Shown one piece after another: positions 45,871 to 54,146 of a stretch of DNA of 64,000 bases (position 1 is the first letter of the stretch; every line of letters starts with the position of its first letter). The notes under the pieces are model-generated. The model did not search any database and was not told the origin of the DNA. It was given only the letters and a program-made list of their open reading frames with translations. This DNA comes from UBA6115 sp050953005 (GTDB taxonomy: Bacteria; Bacillota; Clostridia; Christensenellales; Aristaeellaceae). Both the position numbers and the translations under genes were made by a program. The DNA lies in NCBI GenBank assembly GCA_050953005.1, contig JBMNLV010000001.1, forward strand, positions 1 to 64,000, written 5' to 3'.

Positions 45871-46707
45871 CTATTCAGCAGGTGCAGATTCGAAATTAGG
45901 CACGACACCACCCTTGAATTCCTCATTGGTCAACAGGAAGTCACGCACCTTGTCGGAATGCAGCGCCTGCTCCAGCGCCTTGACAAAGGGAGCGTCCACA
46001 TTGTCAGCGCGCACCACAACGTAGTTGGTATAGGTGACGGCCGCTTCACTTTCATTGCTCTCCAGCAGTACAGCGTCACGCGTCGGATACAGGCCAGCAG
46101 GGATGGCAAAGTTGCCGTTGATGACCGCGAAAGCCACATCCTCCAGGGTAGCCGCCAGGCGCTCAGCATCCACCTCAACAATTTCAAGGTTGACTTTGCC
46201 AGGCTTAACGTCCAGTTTAGTGACCTTGCTGTTGCCATCGGTACCCTCAGGCAGAACGATCAGTCCGGCATCCTGCAGCAACAGCAGTGCCCGGGTCTCA
46301 TTGGAGGGGTCATTGGGCACGGCAATGCTGTCACCGTCCACCAGTTCGTCCAGGGATTTTTTGGTACCGGCATAGATTCCAAAGGGCTCATAGTGAACCG
46401 GGATGACAGCGACCAATTTGCCTGCATCGTCTACGGACTCATTATAATCGTTCAAATAGGGGCGGTGCTGGAAGAAGTTGGCTTCATATTCGCCCGCGGA
46501 GGTGGCGGGGTTTTGCAGCACATAACCATCTACCCAGGTCACCTGCAAATCATAACCCAGGGCCTTGAGGTCGTCTTTGACGAAGTTGAGTATAATCTCG
46601 TGGGGGTTGGCAGAGGCAGCCACGCGGATGACCTGATTCTCCGCCAGGACGGTCAGGCTGCCAAGGAAAAGAACCAGGACGCTCAGGATAACAAACAGTT
46701 TTTTCAT
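45871..46707 (-). CDS. metQ: Methionine ABC transporter substrate-binding protein
   Basis: 278 residues of the NlpA/MetQ family. The signal peptide is MKKLFVILSVLVLFLGSLTV and the mature start is near AENQVIRVAAS. Family blocks follow: ANPHEIILNFVKDDLKALGY, ANFFQHRPYLNDYN, VPNDPSNETRALLLLQDAGL. Unlike most Gram-positive homologues it has no Cys after the signal sequence, so no lipid anchor is visible. Last gene of metN-metI-metQ; binds D/L-methionine or a relative. Confidence 0.93.
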   Translation of the reverse strand: MKKLFVILSVLVLFLGSLTVLAENQVIRVAASANPHEIILNFVKDDLKALGYDLQVTWVDGYVLQNPATSAGEYEANFFQHRPYLNDYNESVDDAGKLVAVIPVHYEPFGIYAGTKKSLDELVDGDSIAVPNDPSNETRALLLLQDAGLIVLPEGTDGNSKVTKLDVKPGKVNLEIVEVDAERLAATLEDVAFAVINGNFAIPAGLYPTRDAVLLESNESEAAVTYTNYVVVRADNVDAPFVKALEQALHSDKVRDFLLTNEEFKGGVVPNFESAPAE

Positions 46708-46751
46708 GGGATTTTCCTTTCTTTCATTAAACTTTTATTCGTTATAATAGT

Positions 46752-47414
46752 TTATTTAATACGGTGGTCGGCCTTTTTACTGACACGGCTGCCAAAAATG
46801 GTCATGATCTGCACCAGGGCAACCAGGGTCAGGCTTGCTGCATACATGATTTCGTACTTTCGGATGTTGAGCCCCTTGGTGATGGCAATCGCGCCCAGTC
46901 CGCCTCCGCCTGCAGCGCTGGCCATGGCAGTGTATCCCAGGATGGTGACCATACAAATGGCTGCGCCATTGAGCAAGGATGGAAGCGCTTCGGGAATCAT
47001 CACCTTGACAATAACCTGCCAATCAGTGGAGCCCATGGACTGTGCCGCCTCAATAACACCGCGATCCACTTCGCGCACCGCGCCCTCCACCATCCGGGCC
47101 ACATAGGGAAAAGCACTGATGACCAAAGGAAAGATGATGGCCCTTGTGCCGATCGCCTTGCCCATGACTGCCCGGGTAACGGGGAAAAGCAGCACCAGCA
47201 GGATGATAAAGGGAATCGAGCGCAGGAAGTTGACGACAACGCCCAGAACTGAATTGAACCTTGGCATCGGGCGGATGCCGTCACGGGCAGTTACCACCAG
47301 CAAGAGGCCCAGGGGCATACCAACGAGATAGGACAGAACGGTTGACGGGATCGTCATGTACAGGGTTTCCCATAACCCTTGCAGGATCAACGGCCAAATC
47401 TGGTCCCAGCTCAT
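46752..47414 (-). CDS. metI: Methionine ABC transporter permease
   Basis: 220 residues with five membrane helices. Conserved blocks: GLWETLYMTIPSTVLSYLVG, the MetI-type LRSIPFIILLV, and the EAA loop REVDRGVIEAAQSMGSTDWQ. Its start overlaps the metN stop by four bases (ATGA). Membrane channel of the importer. Confidence 0.96.
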   Translation of the reverse strand: MSWDQIWPLILQGLWETLYMTIPSTVLSYLVGMPLGLLLVVTARDGIRPMPRFNSVLGVVVNFLRSIPFIILLVLLFPVTRAVMGKAIGTRAIIFPLVISAFPYVARMVEGAVREVDRGVIEAAQSMGSTDWQVIVKVMIPEALPSLLNGAAICMVTILGYTAMASAAGGGGLGAIAITKGLNIRKYEIMYAASLTLVALVQIMTIFGSRVSKKADHRIK

Positions 47415-48421
47415 GGTGTATTCACCTCCCCAACTGTCAGCCCCTCTTGCTTGAGGAAACTGATTACAGCCTTGTTCTCATTTTCTGAAACGGGCTTTTG
47501 GATGATCATCTGACCATACATTTTGCCCTGTAGATGGTTCATGTTGGCGCTGAGGATGTTGACGGACACGCCGGTTTCCTGAGACAGCCGTGAAATGATG
47601 GGCCGCTCAGCGGCAGCACCGTCAAATACAATTCGCAAAGAAGGCACCTCAGGATCCTCCAGCTTGCTCTCCGGTAACACGCCAAACAGCCGCTTACCCG
47701 CCTCTGATTTGGTGTTGAGGAAAACCTGATCCACATCGCCTTCCTCAGCCACCTTCCCGCCGTCAAGAATGGCTACCCGGTGGCAGATTTGCCGGATAAC
47801 CGCCATTTCATGGGTAATTAGCAGGATGGTAATACCCAACCGGCGGTTGATGTCCTGCAGCAGGCTAAGGATGGACTGGGTAGTCATCGGATCAAGAGCA
47901 CTGGTAGCCTCATCGCACAATAGTACATCCGGATTGCTGGCCAACGCCCTGGCAATACCAACGCGCTGGCGCTGACCGCCGGACAACTGGGCTGGGTAAA
48001 CATCCGCCTTGTCCACCAAACCTACGATTTCCAGCAACTCGCGTACCCGACGATCGGCCTGCTTCTTAGGTACGCCTGCGATTTCCATGGGGTAGCGTAC
48101 GTTGCGGGCAACAGTACGCTGCATGAATAAGTTGAACTGCTGAAAAATCATGCCGATTTTTCGCCGGGTCTTTAACAAAGTTTTCCGATCCATGGTCAAG
48201 ATGTCCTGGCCGCGGTACAGTATCTGCCCCTGGTTAGGGGTATCCAGACGGTTGATGCAGCGAATCAATGTGGATTTTCCGGCACCGGACATACCGACGA
48301 TACCGTAAATCTGGCCTTCCAGTATTTGAAGGTTGATGTCATTTAGCGCAATCACGCGGTTTTCCGCATCCTGAAAAACCTTGGACAAGCCCTTAACCGC
48401 GATGAGCACCTGCTGAGACAC
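47411..48421 (-). CDS. metN: Methionine ABC transporter ATP-binding protein
   Basis: 336 residues: Walker A GMSGAGKST, signature LSGGQRQR, Walker B VLLCDEATSALD, His switch ITHEM. The C-terminal NIL/ACT-like domain (about 265-336) senses methionine and causes trans-inhibition of transport in known MetN. GTG start at 48421 with AGGGGGGG upstream. First structural gene of the operon, behind the leader-peptide attenuator at 48439-48564. Confidence 0.97.
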   Translation of the reverse strand: MSQQVLIAVKGLSKVFQDAENRVIALNDINLQILEGQIYGIVGMSGAGKSTLIRCINRLDTPNQGQILYRGQDILTMDRKTLLKTRRKIGMIFQQFNLFMQRTVARNVRYPMEIAGVPKKQADRRVRELLEIVGLVDKADVYPAQLSGGQRQRVGIARALASNPDVLLCDEATSALDPMTTQSILSLLQDINRRLGITILLITHEMAVIRQICHRVAILDGGKVAEEGDVDQVFLNTKSEAGKRLFGVLPESKLEDPEVPSLRIVFDGAAAERPIISRLSQETGVSVNILSANMNHLQGKMYGQMIIQKPVSENENKAVISFLKQEGLTVGEVNTP

Positions 48422-48438
48422 TGTGACCCCCCCTACAT

Positions 48439-48470
48439 AAAAAGCCCGCTTCGCACTTCAGCAAGCGGGC
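48439..48470 (-). terminator. Attenuator terminator in front of metN
   Basis: On the minus strand GCCCGCTT, an 11-base loop, AAGCGGGC, then TTTTT, 18 bases before the metN start. The loop contains GAAGTGCG (48459-48452), complementary with two G-U pairs to CGTGCTTC (48515-48508) at the end of the leader reading frame. The two pairings compete for the same space. Confidence 0.85.
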
Positions 48471-48504
48471 GTATTGGGCAAACTAGCCTAAAAACTGCGC
48501 ATAC

Positions 48505-48564
48505 TTAGAAGCACGGGATTAGAATCACGCACATCATGGGCATTCGCATCATCATCCGGCGCAT
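48505..48564 (-). CDS. Methionine-rich leader peptide of metNIQ
   Basis: A 19-codon frame, MRRMMMRMPMMCVILIPCF, from ATG 48564 to TAA 48505-48507, with AAGGAGG 7-8 bases before it. Seven of 19 codons are Met, six of them within codons 4-11. It follows a consensus promoter and precedes an intrinsic terminator and metN. The design is that of amino-acid operon leader peptides (such as trp, his and thr in enterics). Expected action: slow translation at the Met codons when charged tRNA-Met is scarce frees CGTGCTTC to pair with the terminator loop and lets transcription proceed. Coding capacity and elements are seen; the mechanism is inferred. Confidence 0.75.
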   Translation of the reverse strand: MRRMMMRMPMMCVILIPCF

Positions 48565-48593
48565 TCCAATCCCTCCTTCCAACAATTATTTGC

Positions 48594-48622
48594 ATAATAC
48601 TCATCGCAATGTCAATTGTCAA
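48594..48622 (-). promoter_or_regulatory. metNIQ promoter
   Basis: TTGACA (48622-48617) and TATTAT (48599-48594) on the minus strand with 17 bases between, 30 bases before the leader peptide start. Confidence 0.82.
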
Positions 48623-48724
48623 GCTGATTTGGCATCAATAGGCATGAATAACACGGCATAAACAGCAATAAAACATTTAGCATGATGGAAAAGTTCATAA
48701 TTTAATGCATCATGAAGTGCGCTT

Positions 48725-50665
48725 TCATCTGCTCTCCAGTTGTTCATAAGCATTCTTCAATGCTTGTTCCGCCCTGTCCCAACGGATAAACAAGCGATCC
48801 AGCTTTTCTTCCAGACGCTTACAAAGGGCTGCCTGCGCCGCCGCCTTGTCAGGATTCGCGTAAATTTCAGGATCTGCCTGGCGGTTGACCGCATCCTTCA
48901 ACTCTGCTTCAGCCTGATGAACGGCAAGTTCCGCTTGCTGCACAGCCAACGCGAGCGATTTGCGTTCTTCCTCCAGCAACCGGTCGGCACGGCGTTCTTT
49001 CGCCAGTTCAGTTCTGGTTTTGGCAGGGCCGTCCTCAACATTCTCAGGAGCCATCATGCGCTGAAGAGCCGCAAGGTAGTCATCATAGTTGCCTTCATAG
49101 GCAGTCAGGCTGTTTTCTTCCAATACAAGGATACGGTTAGCAAAACGGTTGATGAAATAGCGATCATGGGAAACTGCCAGGATGGTGCCTTCATATTTGT
49201 CCAGCGCCTGCTCAAGGGCTTCCCTGCTATCCGCATCCAGGTGGTTGGTAGGCTCGTCCAACACCAAAAAATTGTCCCTGCGAAGCATCAGCTTGGCCAG
49301 GTTGACACGGGCGCGCTCACCGCCGGAGAGCAAGCCAACCGGAGTAAACACATCGTCCCCACGAAACAGGAACAAACCCAGCGCTCCGCGGATCTGGCTT
49401 TGGTTAAGCAAAGGAAACTCATCCCATACCTCGTTAAGAACATCCTTTTGATCGTCCAGATCCTGCTGACGCTGGTCAAAGTAGCCGATTTGTGCCCGCG
49501 CGGCAACATTAACCTTGCCGCAATCAATAGATTCCAGCCCCATCAGGCAACGCAAAAGCGTGGTCTTGCCAACACCGTTGGGGCCAATCAATGCAACGCG
49601 GTCGCCACCTCGAATCAACAAAGACAAATCCTTAAATATCACCCTGTCGCCAAATGATTTACTCAGCGCCCGGGCCTCAAGGGCAATATCGCCCAACAGG
49701 CTCCTGGCTTCAAACCGGAAAGCTACCTTCTTCTCCTCCTCAGGACGTTCCAGCAAATCCATGCGCTCAAGAGCCTTTTCCCGGCTCTCTGCAGCACGGA
49801 GTGACTTCTCTCGGTTAAAACTGCGAAAACGCTCAATGATCGCCCGCTGTCGCATGATTTCCTTTTGCTGCAGCTGATAAGCCTTGTTGCGTGCGGTAAA
49901 ACGTTCGTCACGCTGCTTCATGTAGACATCATAGTTGCCGGTATATTGTTCAGCCTCGCCAAAGAGCAGCTCACATATGCCGGTACACACGGCATTGAGG
50001 AAGTAGCGGTCATGGGATACCAGAATAACAGCGCCTGTATATTCCCTAAGATAATCTTCAAGCCAGGAAAGCATCGCCATATCCAGGTGGTTAGTAGGCT
50101 CGTCCAGCAGCAACAAATCAGGCTTCTGAAGCAACAGCTTTACCAAGCCCAGCCGCGTAAGTTCCCCGCCAGACAAGGTTGCTGCCTCCTGCGCCTGTTG
50201 TTCCGGGCTAAAGCCCAGACCCCCCAGCACTCCCTGCACACGTGAGTTCACCTCATACCCGCCGCCACGCTCATAGCGCTCAGTCAGCCGGGCATATTCC
50301 TCCAGCATAGCGGGCAACTCCGCATGGCGGTCTGACTCACCCATGCGCAGTTCCAGGGTACGCAGCCTCTCCTCCAGCCCAAGAAGATCGTCCATGGCGC
50401 TTTGCGCTTCCTCCAGCACACTGACACCGGGATTTGGGCGAAACATCTGCGTCATATAGCCCGTCCTGATGCCCCGCGCCAAACTGATGATCCCCTCATC
50501 CGCCTTCAGCTCACCGGATAAAATGCGTAGCAGCGTGGTTTTTCCGCTGCCATTAACGCCAACCAGGCCGATACGCTCGCCATTTTGGACACGCAAACTG
50601 ACGTCTTTGAGCACCTCATCGGTACCAAAAGACTTTGCCACATGCGCTACGTCCAAAATGATCAT
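48725..50665 (-). CDS. ABC-F family ATPase
   Basis: About 646 residues from ATG 50665; the longer frame starts inside the secG terminator. Two ATPase cassettes in one chain, no membrane part. First: Walker A GVNGSGKTT, signature LSGGELTRLGL, Walker B LLLLDEPTNHLD. Second: GPNGVGKTT, LSGGERARVNL, FLVLDEPTNHLD. The linker between them (about 240-310, basic and helical) is the P-site tRNA interaction motif. A C-terminal coiled coil (about 550-646) places it with the YdiF/Uup-like members. Acts on stalled or initiating ribosomes; resistance function is not implied. The ribosome site (AAAGG, very close to the ATG) is poor. Confidence 0.92.
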   Translation of the reverse strand: MIILDVAHVAKSFGTDEVLKDVSLRVQNGERIGLVGVNGSGKTTLLRILSGELKADEGIISLARGIRTGYMTQMFRPNPGVSVLEEAQSAMDDLLGLEERLRTLELRMGESDRHAELPAMLEEYARLTERYERGGGYEVNSRVQGVLGGLGFSPEQQAQEAATLSGGELTRLGLVKLLLQKPDLLLLDEPTNHLDMAMLSWLEDYLREYTGAVILVSHDRYFLNAVCTGICELLFGEAEQYTGNYDVYMKQRDERFTARNKAYQLQQKEIMRQRAIIERFRSFNREKSLRAAESREKALERMDLLERPEEEKKVAFRFEARSLLGDIALEARALSKSFGDRVIFKDLSLLIRGGDRVALIGPNGVGKTTLLRCLMGLESIDCGKVNVAARAQIGYFDQRQQDLDDQKDVLNEVWDEFPLLNQSQIRGALGLFLFRGDDVFTPVGLLSGGERARVNLAKLMLRRDNFLVLDEPTNHLDADSREALEQALDKYEGTILAVSHDRYFINRFANRILVLEENSLTAYEGNYDDYLAALQRMMAPENVEDGPAKTRTELAKERRADRLLEEERKSLALAVQQAELAVHQAEAELKDAVNRQADPEIYANPDKAAAQAALCKRLEEKLDRLFIRWDRAEQALKNAYEQLESR

Positions 50666-50690
50666 ACCTTTGCTACCATAAACAAAAAAT

Positions 50691-50715
50691 AAAAGCTGAC
50701 GCAACTGCGCCAGCT
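50691..50715 (-). terminator. secG terminator
   Basis: GCTGGCGCA and TGCGTCAGC form a 9-base stem with a 2-base loop, then TTTT and further T-rich sequence on the minus strand, 16 bases after secG. Confidence 0.8.
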
Positions 50716-50731
50716 TCTGTTCTTATCTTCA

Positions 50732-50974
50732 TTAAATGAAAATCATTATCAGGCCCAGAACAACAAAAGCGATCGCACTGCCCTTGGTCAGCATGGCCAG
50801 GCGCCCTTCTGCTGTCTTGGCTTTGTTTTTGCCAAAAAAGCTGTCCATGTTGCTGCTCCCGCCAGCCAGAGCCCCAACGCCGTCAGCATCGCCCTTTTGC
50901 AGCAGGACTGAAACAATTAAAATCAGCGAGGAAATCAGCAACAAAACAGTGAACACAATCTGTACAGCAGTCAT
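50732..50974 (-). CDS. secG: Preprotein translocase subunit SecG
   Basis: 80 residues with two membrane helices (VQIVFTVLLLISSLILIVSV and TKGSAIAFVVLGLIMIFI) joined by the conserved loop LLQKGDADGVGALAGGSSN and FFGKNKA. Part of the SecYEG channel. RBS-like GGGGG lies upstream of ATG 50974. Confidence 0.95.
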   Translation of the reverse strand: MTAVQIVFTVLLLISSLILIVSVLLQKGDADGVGALAGGSSNMDSFFGKNKAKTAEGRLAMLTKGSAIAFVVLGLIMIFI

Positions 50975-51042
50975 TCAAAAAACCCCCCAAGAAAAAATCA
51001 ACATAATTATTTTACCATTATCCTGGAATTTGTTCAAGCATT

Positions 51043-51200
51043 TGAGATTGTTTCTATCAATTTTCCGTGAGATTGTTTCTATCAATTTTCCGGATTTAAA
51101 AAAGCTTAAGAGAAAAACTTAGGGTTTAAGAGAAAACTCGTTGACACAGAAAACTCGTTGACACACAGAAAACTCGTTGACACAGAAAACTCGTTGACAC
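51043..51200. repeat. Tandem repeats upstream of the peptide-transport operon
   Basis: A 25-base unit beginning TGAGATTGTTTCTATC is present twice (51043-51067, 51068-51092). Then AGAAAACTCGTTGACAC is present four times (51131, 51148, 51167, 51184; spacing 17, 19 and 17). Each copy contains TTGACA. The last one is the -35 box of a promoter. Confidence 0.85.
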
Positions 51201-51221
51201 AAGATTATCTTTTGATATAAT
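51194..51221 (+). promoter_or_regulatory. Promoter of the peptide-transport operon
   Basis: TTGACA (51194-51199) in the fourth repeat copy and TATAAT (51216-51221), spacer 16. It leaves an untranslated leader of about 300 bases before the first gene. Confidence 0.65.
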
Positions 51222-51535
51222 GTATACATAATGTAGAATGCTTGATTAATGAATTAAGGGGTGAATATATAATGTATTTATAAATTCCGAGCATAGATGA
51301 TAATTCATTGATCAAGCCACACTAATTTTCACAATAAGATGGGGTTATTTATAGTTGACGACTTATCAACTCAGTGTTCTTTCTGATTCTTTGTATCATA
51401 GTATAGGTGTATTATAACGCAATTTTTCTAATTGCTGTCCGCATCAAGAAAATAGTCTCGTGGGTGAAACATTCACACAAACCGATATCCATGTTATCTA
51501 GAACATTATCGAAAAAAGGAAAGGAAAGGTAATTG
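51222..51535 (+). other. Long leader of the peptide-transport operon
   Basis: About 310 bases, AT-rich, with no gene. I could not match a known riboswitch, T-box or terminator/antiterminator pair. A second weak promoter (TTGTAT…TATAAC near 51393-51418) is possible. Confidence 0.35.
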
Positions 51536-52405
51536 ATGAGTATGGATGCTATCTTGAAAGGTATTTTTTATCGTCTTGATCCGACATTTTCGCCTGTTCC
51601 TGTTGTGTATGATGTATCCAGAAGCGGACGAACTTACCCGGTCGATTATCGTTCACCGATTCCATTTACTGTAGCGCATGATAATGTCTCTTCATATCTT
51701 GAAGAATTCTACTGTGCAGCTCCAGAATATGGCGCTACTATGCTATATGCATTGTTTCCTAATACCTATATTGACGCAAACCGGAGCGAATTGGATATTG
51801 ATCCATCGATCATTGATGGTGAATGGCCTGTGCCTTTGCAACTAACATCTACAACTGGCCTTGGATTGTTGAAAGTGAAGTCGCGTTACGGAGAACCTTT
51901 TCAAGAAGGTAAGCTTTCGGTTGCTGATGTGATGGCTCGTTTAGATAACTACTATCGCCCTTATCACGCCGAGTTGAAGGATATTATTTCTCGTATGAAG
52001 AAGGCTTGGGGCTTTGTTTATCAAATAAGCTGCCACTGTATGTCTGCAGTGGGAGCTCCCACGCATCCTGACCCTGGCCAAGATCGTGCTGATTTTTGTA
52101 TTGGTAATCTTAATGGGCAGACAGCGAGTCCTGATTTTATGGAGTTTTTAAAGAGCATCATCAAAGGCATGGGTTATTCTGTTACTGTAAATCAGCCATA
52201 TGCAGGCGGTGAACTCAATCGTCGTTATGGAAATCCCAGTGCTGGTGTGGAGAGCGTAATGTTAGAGATTAACAAGAAACTCTTCATTGACATAAAAACT
52301 TTTAAGAAAACATCTAATTTTAACACAATGCGTAATGATCTAAAACGACTGATGCAAGAGATTTCCAATCACGCTCGAAACCGAATAAGGAGGAATGCTT
52401 TATAG
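51536..52405 (+). CDS. N-formylglutamate amidohydrolase-like protein
   Basis: About 289 residues from ATG 51536, preceded by AAAGG. Family blocks are recognisable: TYIDANRSELDID (substrate and metal site), a YYRPYHAELKDII helix, QISCHCMSAVGAP in place of the usual DxHSM, DRADFCIGNLNG and NQPYAGGELNRRYG. Members cleave N-formylglutamate or related N-acyl amino acids or small peptides. It precedes a peptide importer in what is probably one transcription unit, suggesting a role in using the imported compound. The substrate is inferred only at this level. Confidence 0.78.
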   Translation: MSMDAILKGIFYRLDPTFSPVPVVYDVSRSGRTYPVDYRSPIPFTVAHDNVSSYLEEFYCAAPEYGATMLYALFPNTYIDANRSELDIDPSIIDGEWPVPLQLTSTTGLGLLKVKSRYGEPFQEGKLSVADVMARLDNYYRPYHAELKDIISRMKKAWGFVYQISCHCMSAVGAPTHPDPGQDRADFCIGNLNGQTASPDFMEFLKSIIKGMGYSVTVNQPYAGGELNRRYGNPSAGVESVMLEINKKLFIDIKTFKKTSNFNTMRNDLKRLMQEISNHARNRIRRNAL

Positions 52406-52494
52406 TGTAATATAAAATCTATTTAAGAAAGAACTCATTATCCCCTCTAAGATAGGCTTTACAAACAAAAAATGAAATAAGTGGAGGAAAATCG

Positions 52495-54009
52495 ATGAAA
52501 AGGTATCTTATTTTTGTTCTTTGTGTATTTATGGTCTTTAGTGCTTTTGTTGTAAAAAGCGACACCTATGCAGAGAAAATAACTAATGAACCTTCTTATA
52601 AGGCGGAGATTATTATCGGAGTCGAAGGAAAGCTAGTTTCTTTTGATCCGCAGCATTCTAGTATCGCTCCGATGAACTACATTGCGAGAATGATTTTTGA
52701 TTGTCCCATGTACTTTGATTGGGAGAAACAAATCATAGTTCCAAACATTGCTACTTCTTGGAATACCGAGGATGGCCAAACCTATACTCTTGTTTTACGT
52801 GACGATGTGTTTTTTCATAATGGTGAACAACTGAAAGCATCTGACGTTAAATTTACTTATGAGAGAGCTAAAGGAACAAGTTCATCAAGTCAACTTGGGA
52901 AAATGATAGAGACAATTAATGTTGTTGATGATTTTACCGCTGAGATCACATTGGCATTGGTAAACTATGATTTCCCATACATGCTTACACTAAACACTGC
53001 TTCCATTTTGAATGAAAAAGCTTGCAAAGAGAATGAACTTGACGGTCCTGGCGTAGGAACCGGTCCCTTTGTTATCGATTCTTATGAATGGGGAGACTTC
53101 TTTTCCGTCAGACGTAATGAGCAGTTTTGGGGAGAGAAAGCAAAACCAGAAAAGGTAACATTGCGCTATATGCCAGACAGATCTACGCGTCTTATTGCTT
53201 TGCAAACCGGTGAAATTGATGTTTGCCAAGATCCAGAGCTTTTAGAACTGCATTTTGTTGAAGAAACTCCCGGATTGGAATTACAAGGTTATGAAACACA
53301 GAGTATGGCGTACATGATTTTTAACACTCAGAAAGCACCTTTTGACAATGCGGATTTCCGAAGAGCAGTTTGTTACGGTGTGAATGCAGAAGAAATCATC
53401 ACAGTGATAAGAGAAGGATACGGAGTAGATTGCAAATCTTGCTGGGGACCAAATCAGTTTGGATATAATGGAGGAACTACGGACTTTGAATATAATCCTG
53501 AAAAGGCGAAGGAGTTTTTGGATAAAGCTTATCCGAATGGAGGAGCAAAGTTTGAGATTACCGCTCAATCTGGTGAACGCAAAGCACTTGGAGAAATTGT
53601 ACAGAGTCAGTTGCGAGAGATTGGTATTGAGGTTGTTCTCAAAGAAGTTGATCACGCTGGTTTGATTACTGCCATGACAAACGGCGAGCATGAGGCGTGC
53701 TTCTTCAGTTTCGGTTTCAATGCATTTGCAGATGATAGCCGCCGTATTTTAATGCCTGGATCGTCAAACTATGCTTTCTATGATAATCAGAGAATCGTTG
53801 ATCTGATGAACAAAGGATGTGCTGAAGGGGATGTGAATAGACGCAAAGAGATTTATATTGAGGTCCAGCAAATCCTGCATGATGATGCTCCTTACAACCC
53901 TATTTTCTATCCAAAGGGTGCTTGGGCAGTTAAGAAGGGCGTTGGCGGTATAGACTTCTATCCTACTCTACAGCATAGTCTCCGTAACATCTACATGATT
54001 CTGGAGTAA
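52495..54009 (+). CDS. Peptide ABC transporter substrate-binding protein (DppA/OppA family)
   Basis: 504 residues of SBP family 5. The N-terminus is MKRYLIFVLCVFMVFSAFVV followed by KSDTYAEK; no lipobox Cys follows the hydrophobic stretch. Family blocks: AKEIVFHNGEQLKAS-like region (DDVFFHNGEQLKASDVKFTYERA), GTGPFVIDSYEWGD, FRRAVCYGVNAEEII, FFSFGFNAFADDSRRIL. GGAGG is 7 bases before ATG 52495. First transporter gene of dppABCDF-type operon. Confidence 0.9.
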   Translation: MKRYLIFVLCVFMVFSAFVVKSDTYAEKITNEPSYKAEIIIGVEGKLVSFDPQHSSIAPMNYIARMIFDCPMYFDWEKQIIVPNIATSWNTEDGQTYTLVLRDDVFFHNGEQLKASDVKFTYERAKGTSSSSQLGKMIETINVVDDFTAEITLALVNYDFPYMLTLNTASILNEKACKENELDGPGVGTGPFVIDSYEWGDFFSVRRNEQFWGEKAKPEKVTLRYMPDRSTRLIALQTGEIDVCQDPELLELHFVEETPGLELQGYETQSMAYMIFNTQKAPFDNADFRRAVCYGVNAEEIITVIREGYGVDCKSCWGPNQFGYNGGTTDFEYNPEKAKEFLDKAYPNGGAKFEITAQSGERKALGEIVQSQLREIGIEVVLKEVDHAGLITAMTNGEHEACFFSFGFNAFADDSRRILMPGSSNYAFYDNQRIVDLMNKGCAEGDVNRRKEIYIEVQQILHDDAPYNPIFYPKGAWAVKKGVGGIDFYPTLQHSLRNIYMILE

Positions 54010-54026
54010 TTTGTAGTACTTTTGCT

Positions 54027-54101
54027 AATTCGAGCCTGCCCCCATACATTAAAGCGCAACTATCACAAAATGGTAGTGTGGGTTTGGTGGCAGGCCGAAT
54101 T
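54027..54101 (+). promoter_or_regulatory. Intercistronic stem-loop after the binding-protein gene
   Basis: AATTCGAGCCTGCC pairs with GGCAGGCCGAATT (one bulged A), enclosing a smaller ACTATC/GGTAGT hairpin. No T-run, so probably a message-stabilising structure between the binding-protein and permease genes. Confidence 0.55.
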
Positions 54102-54146
54102 TACTCTTTGATTATCATAAATGCTGTCGAATAAAGGGGAAACCAT

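Noticed and set aside
45856..47106. 416-codon plus-strand frame opposite metQ/metI
   Set aside because: Antisense to two certain genes and spans their intergenic gap.
48439..48622. SAM riboswitch or T-box ahead of metN
   Set aside because: The leader is too short, lacks the T-box GGGTGG sequence and the kink-turn pattern of S-box leaders, and is mostly occupied by the Met-rich frame.
51111..51200. CRISPR array
   Set aside because: The repeats are 17 bases with 0-2-base gaps, so there are no spacers; no cas genes nearby.
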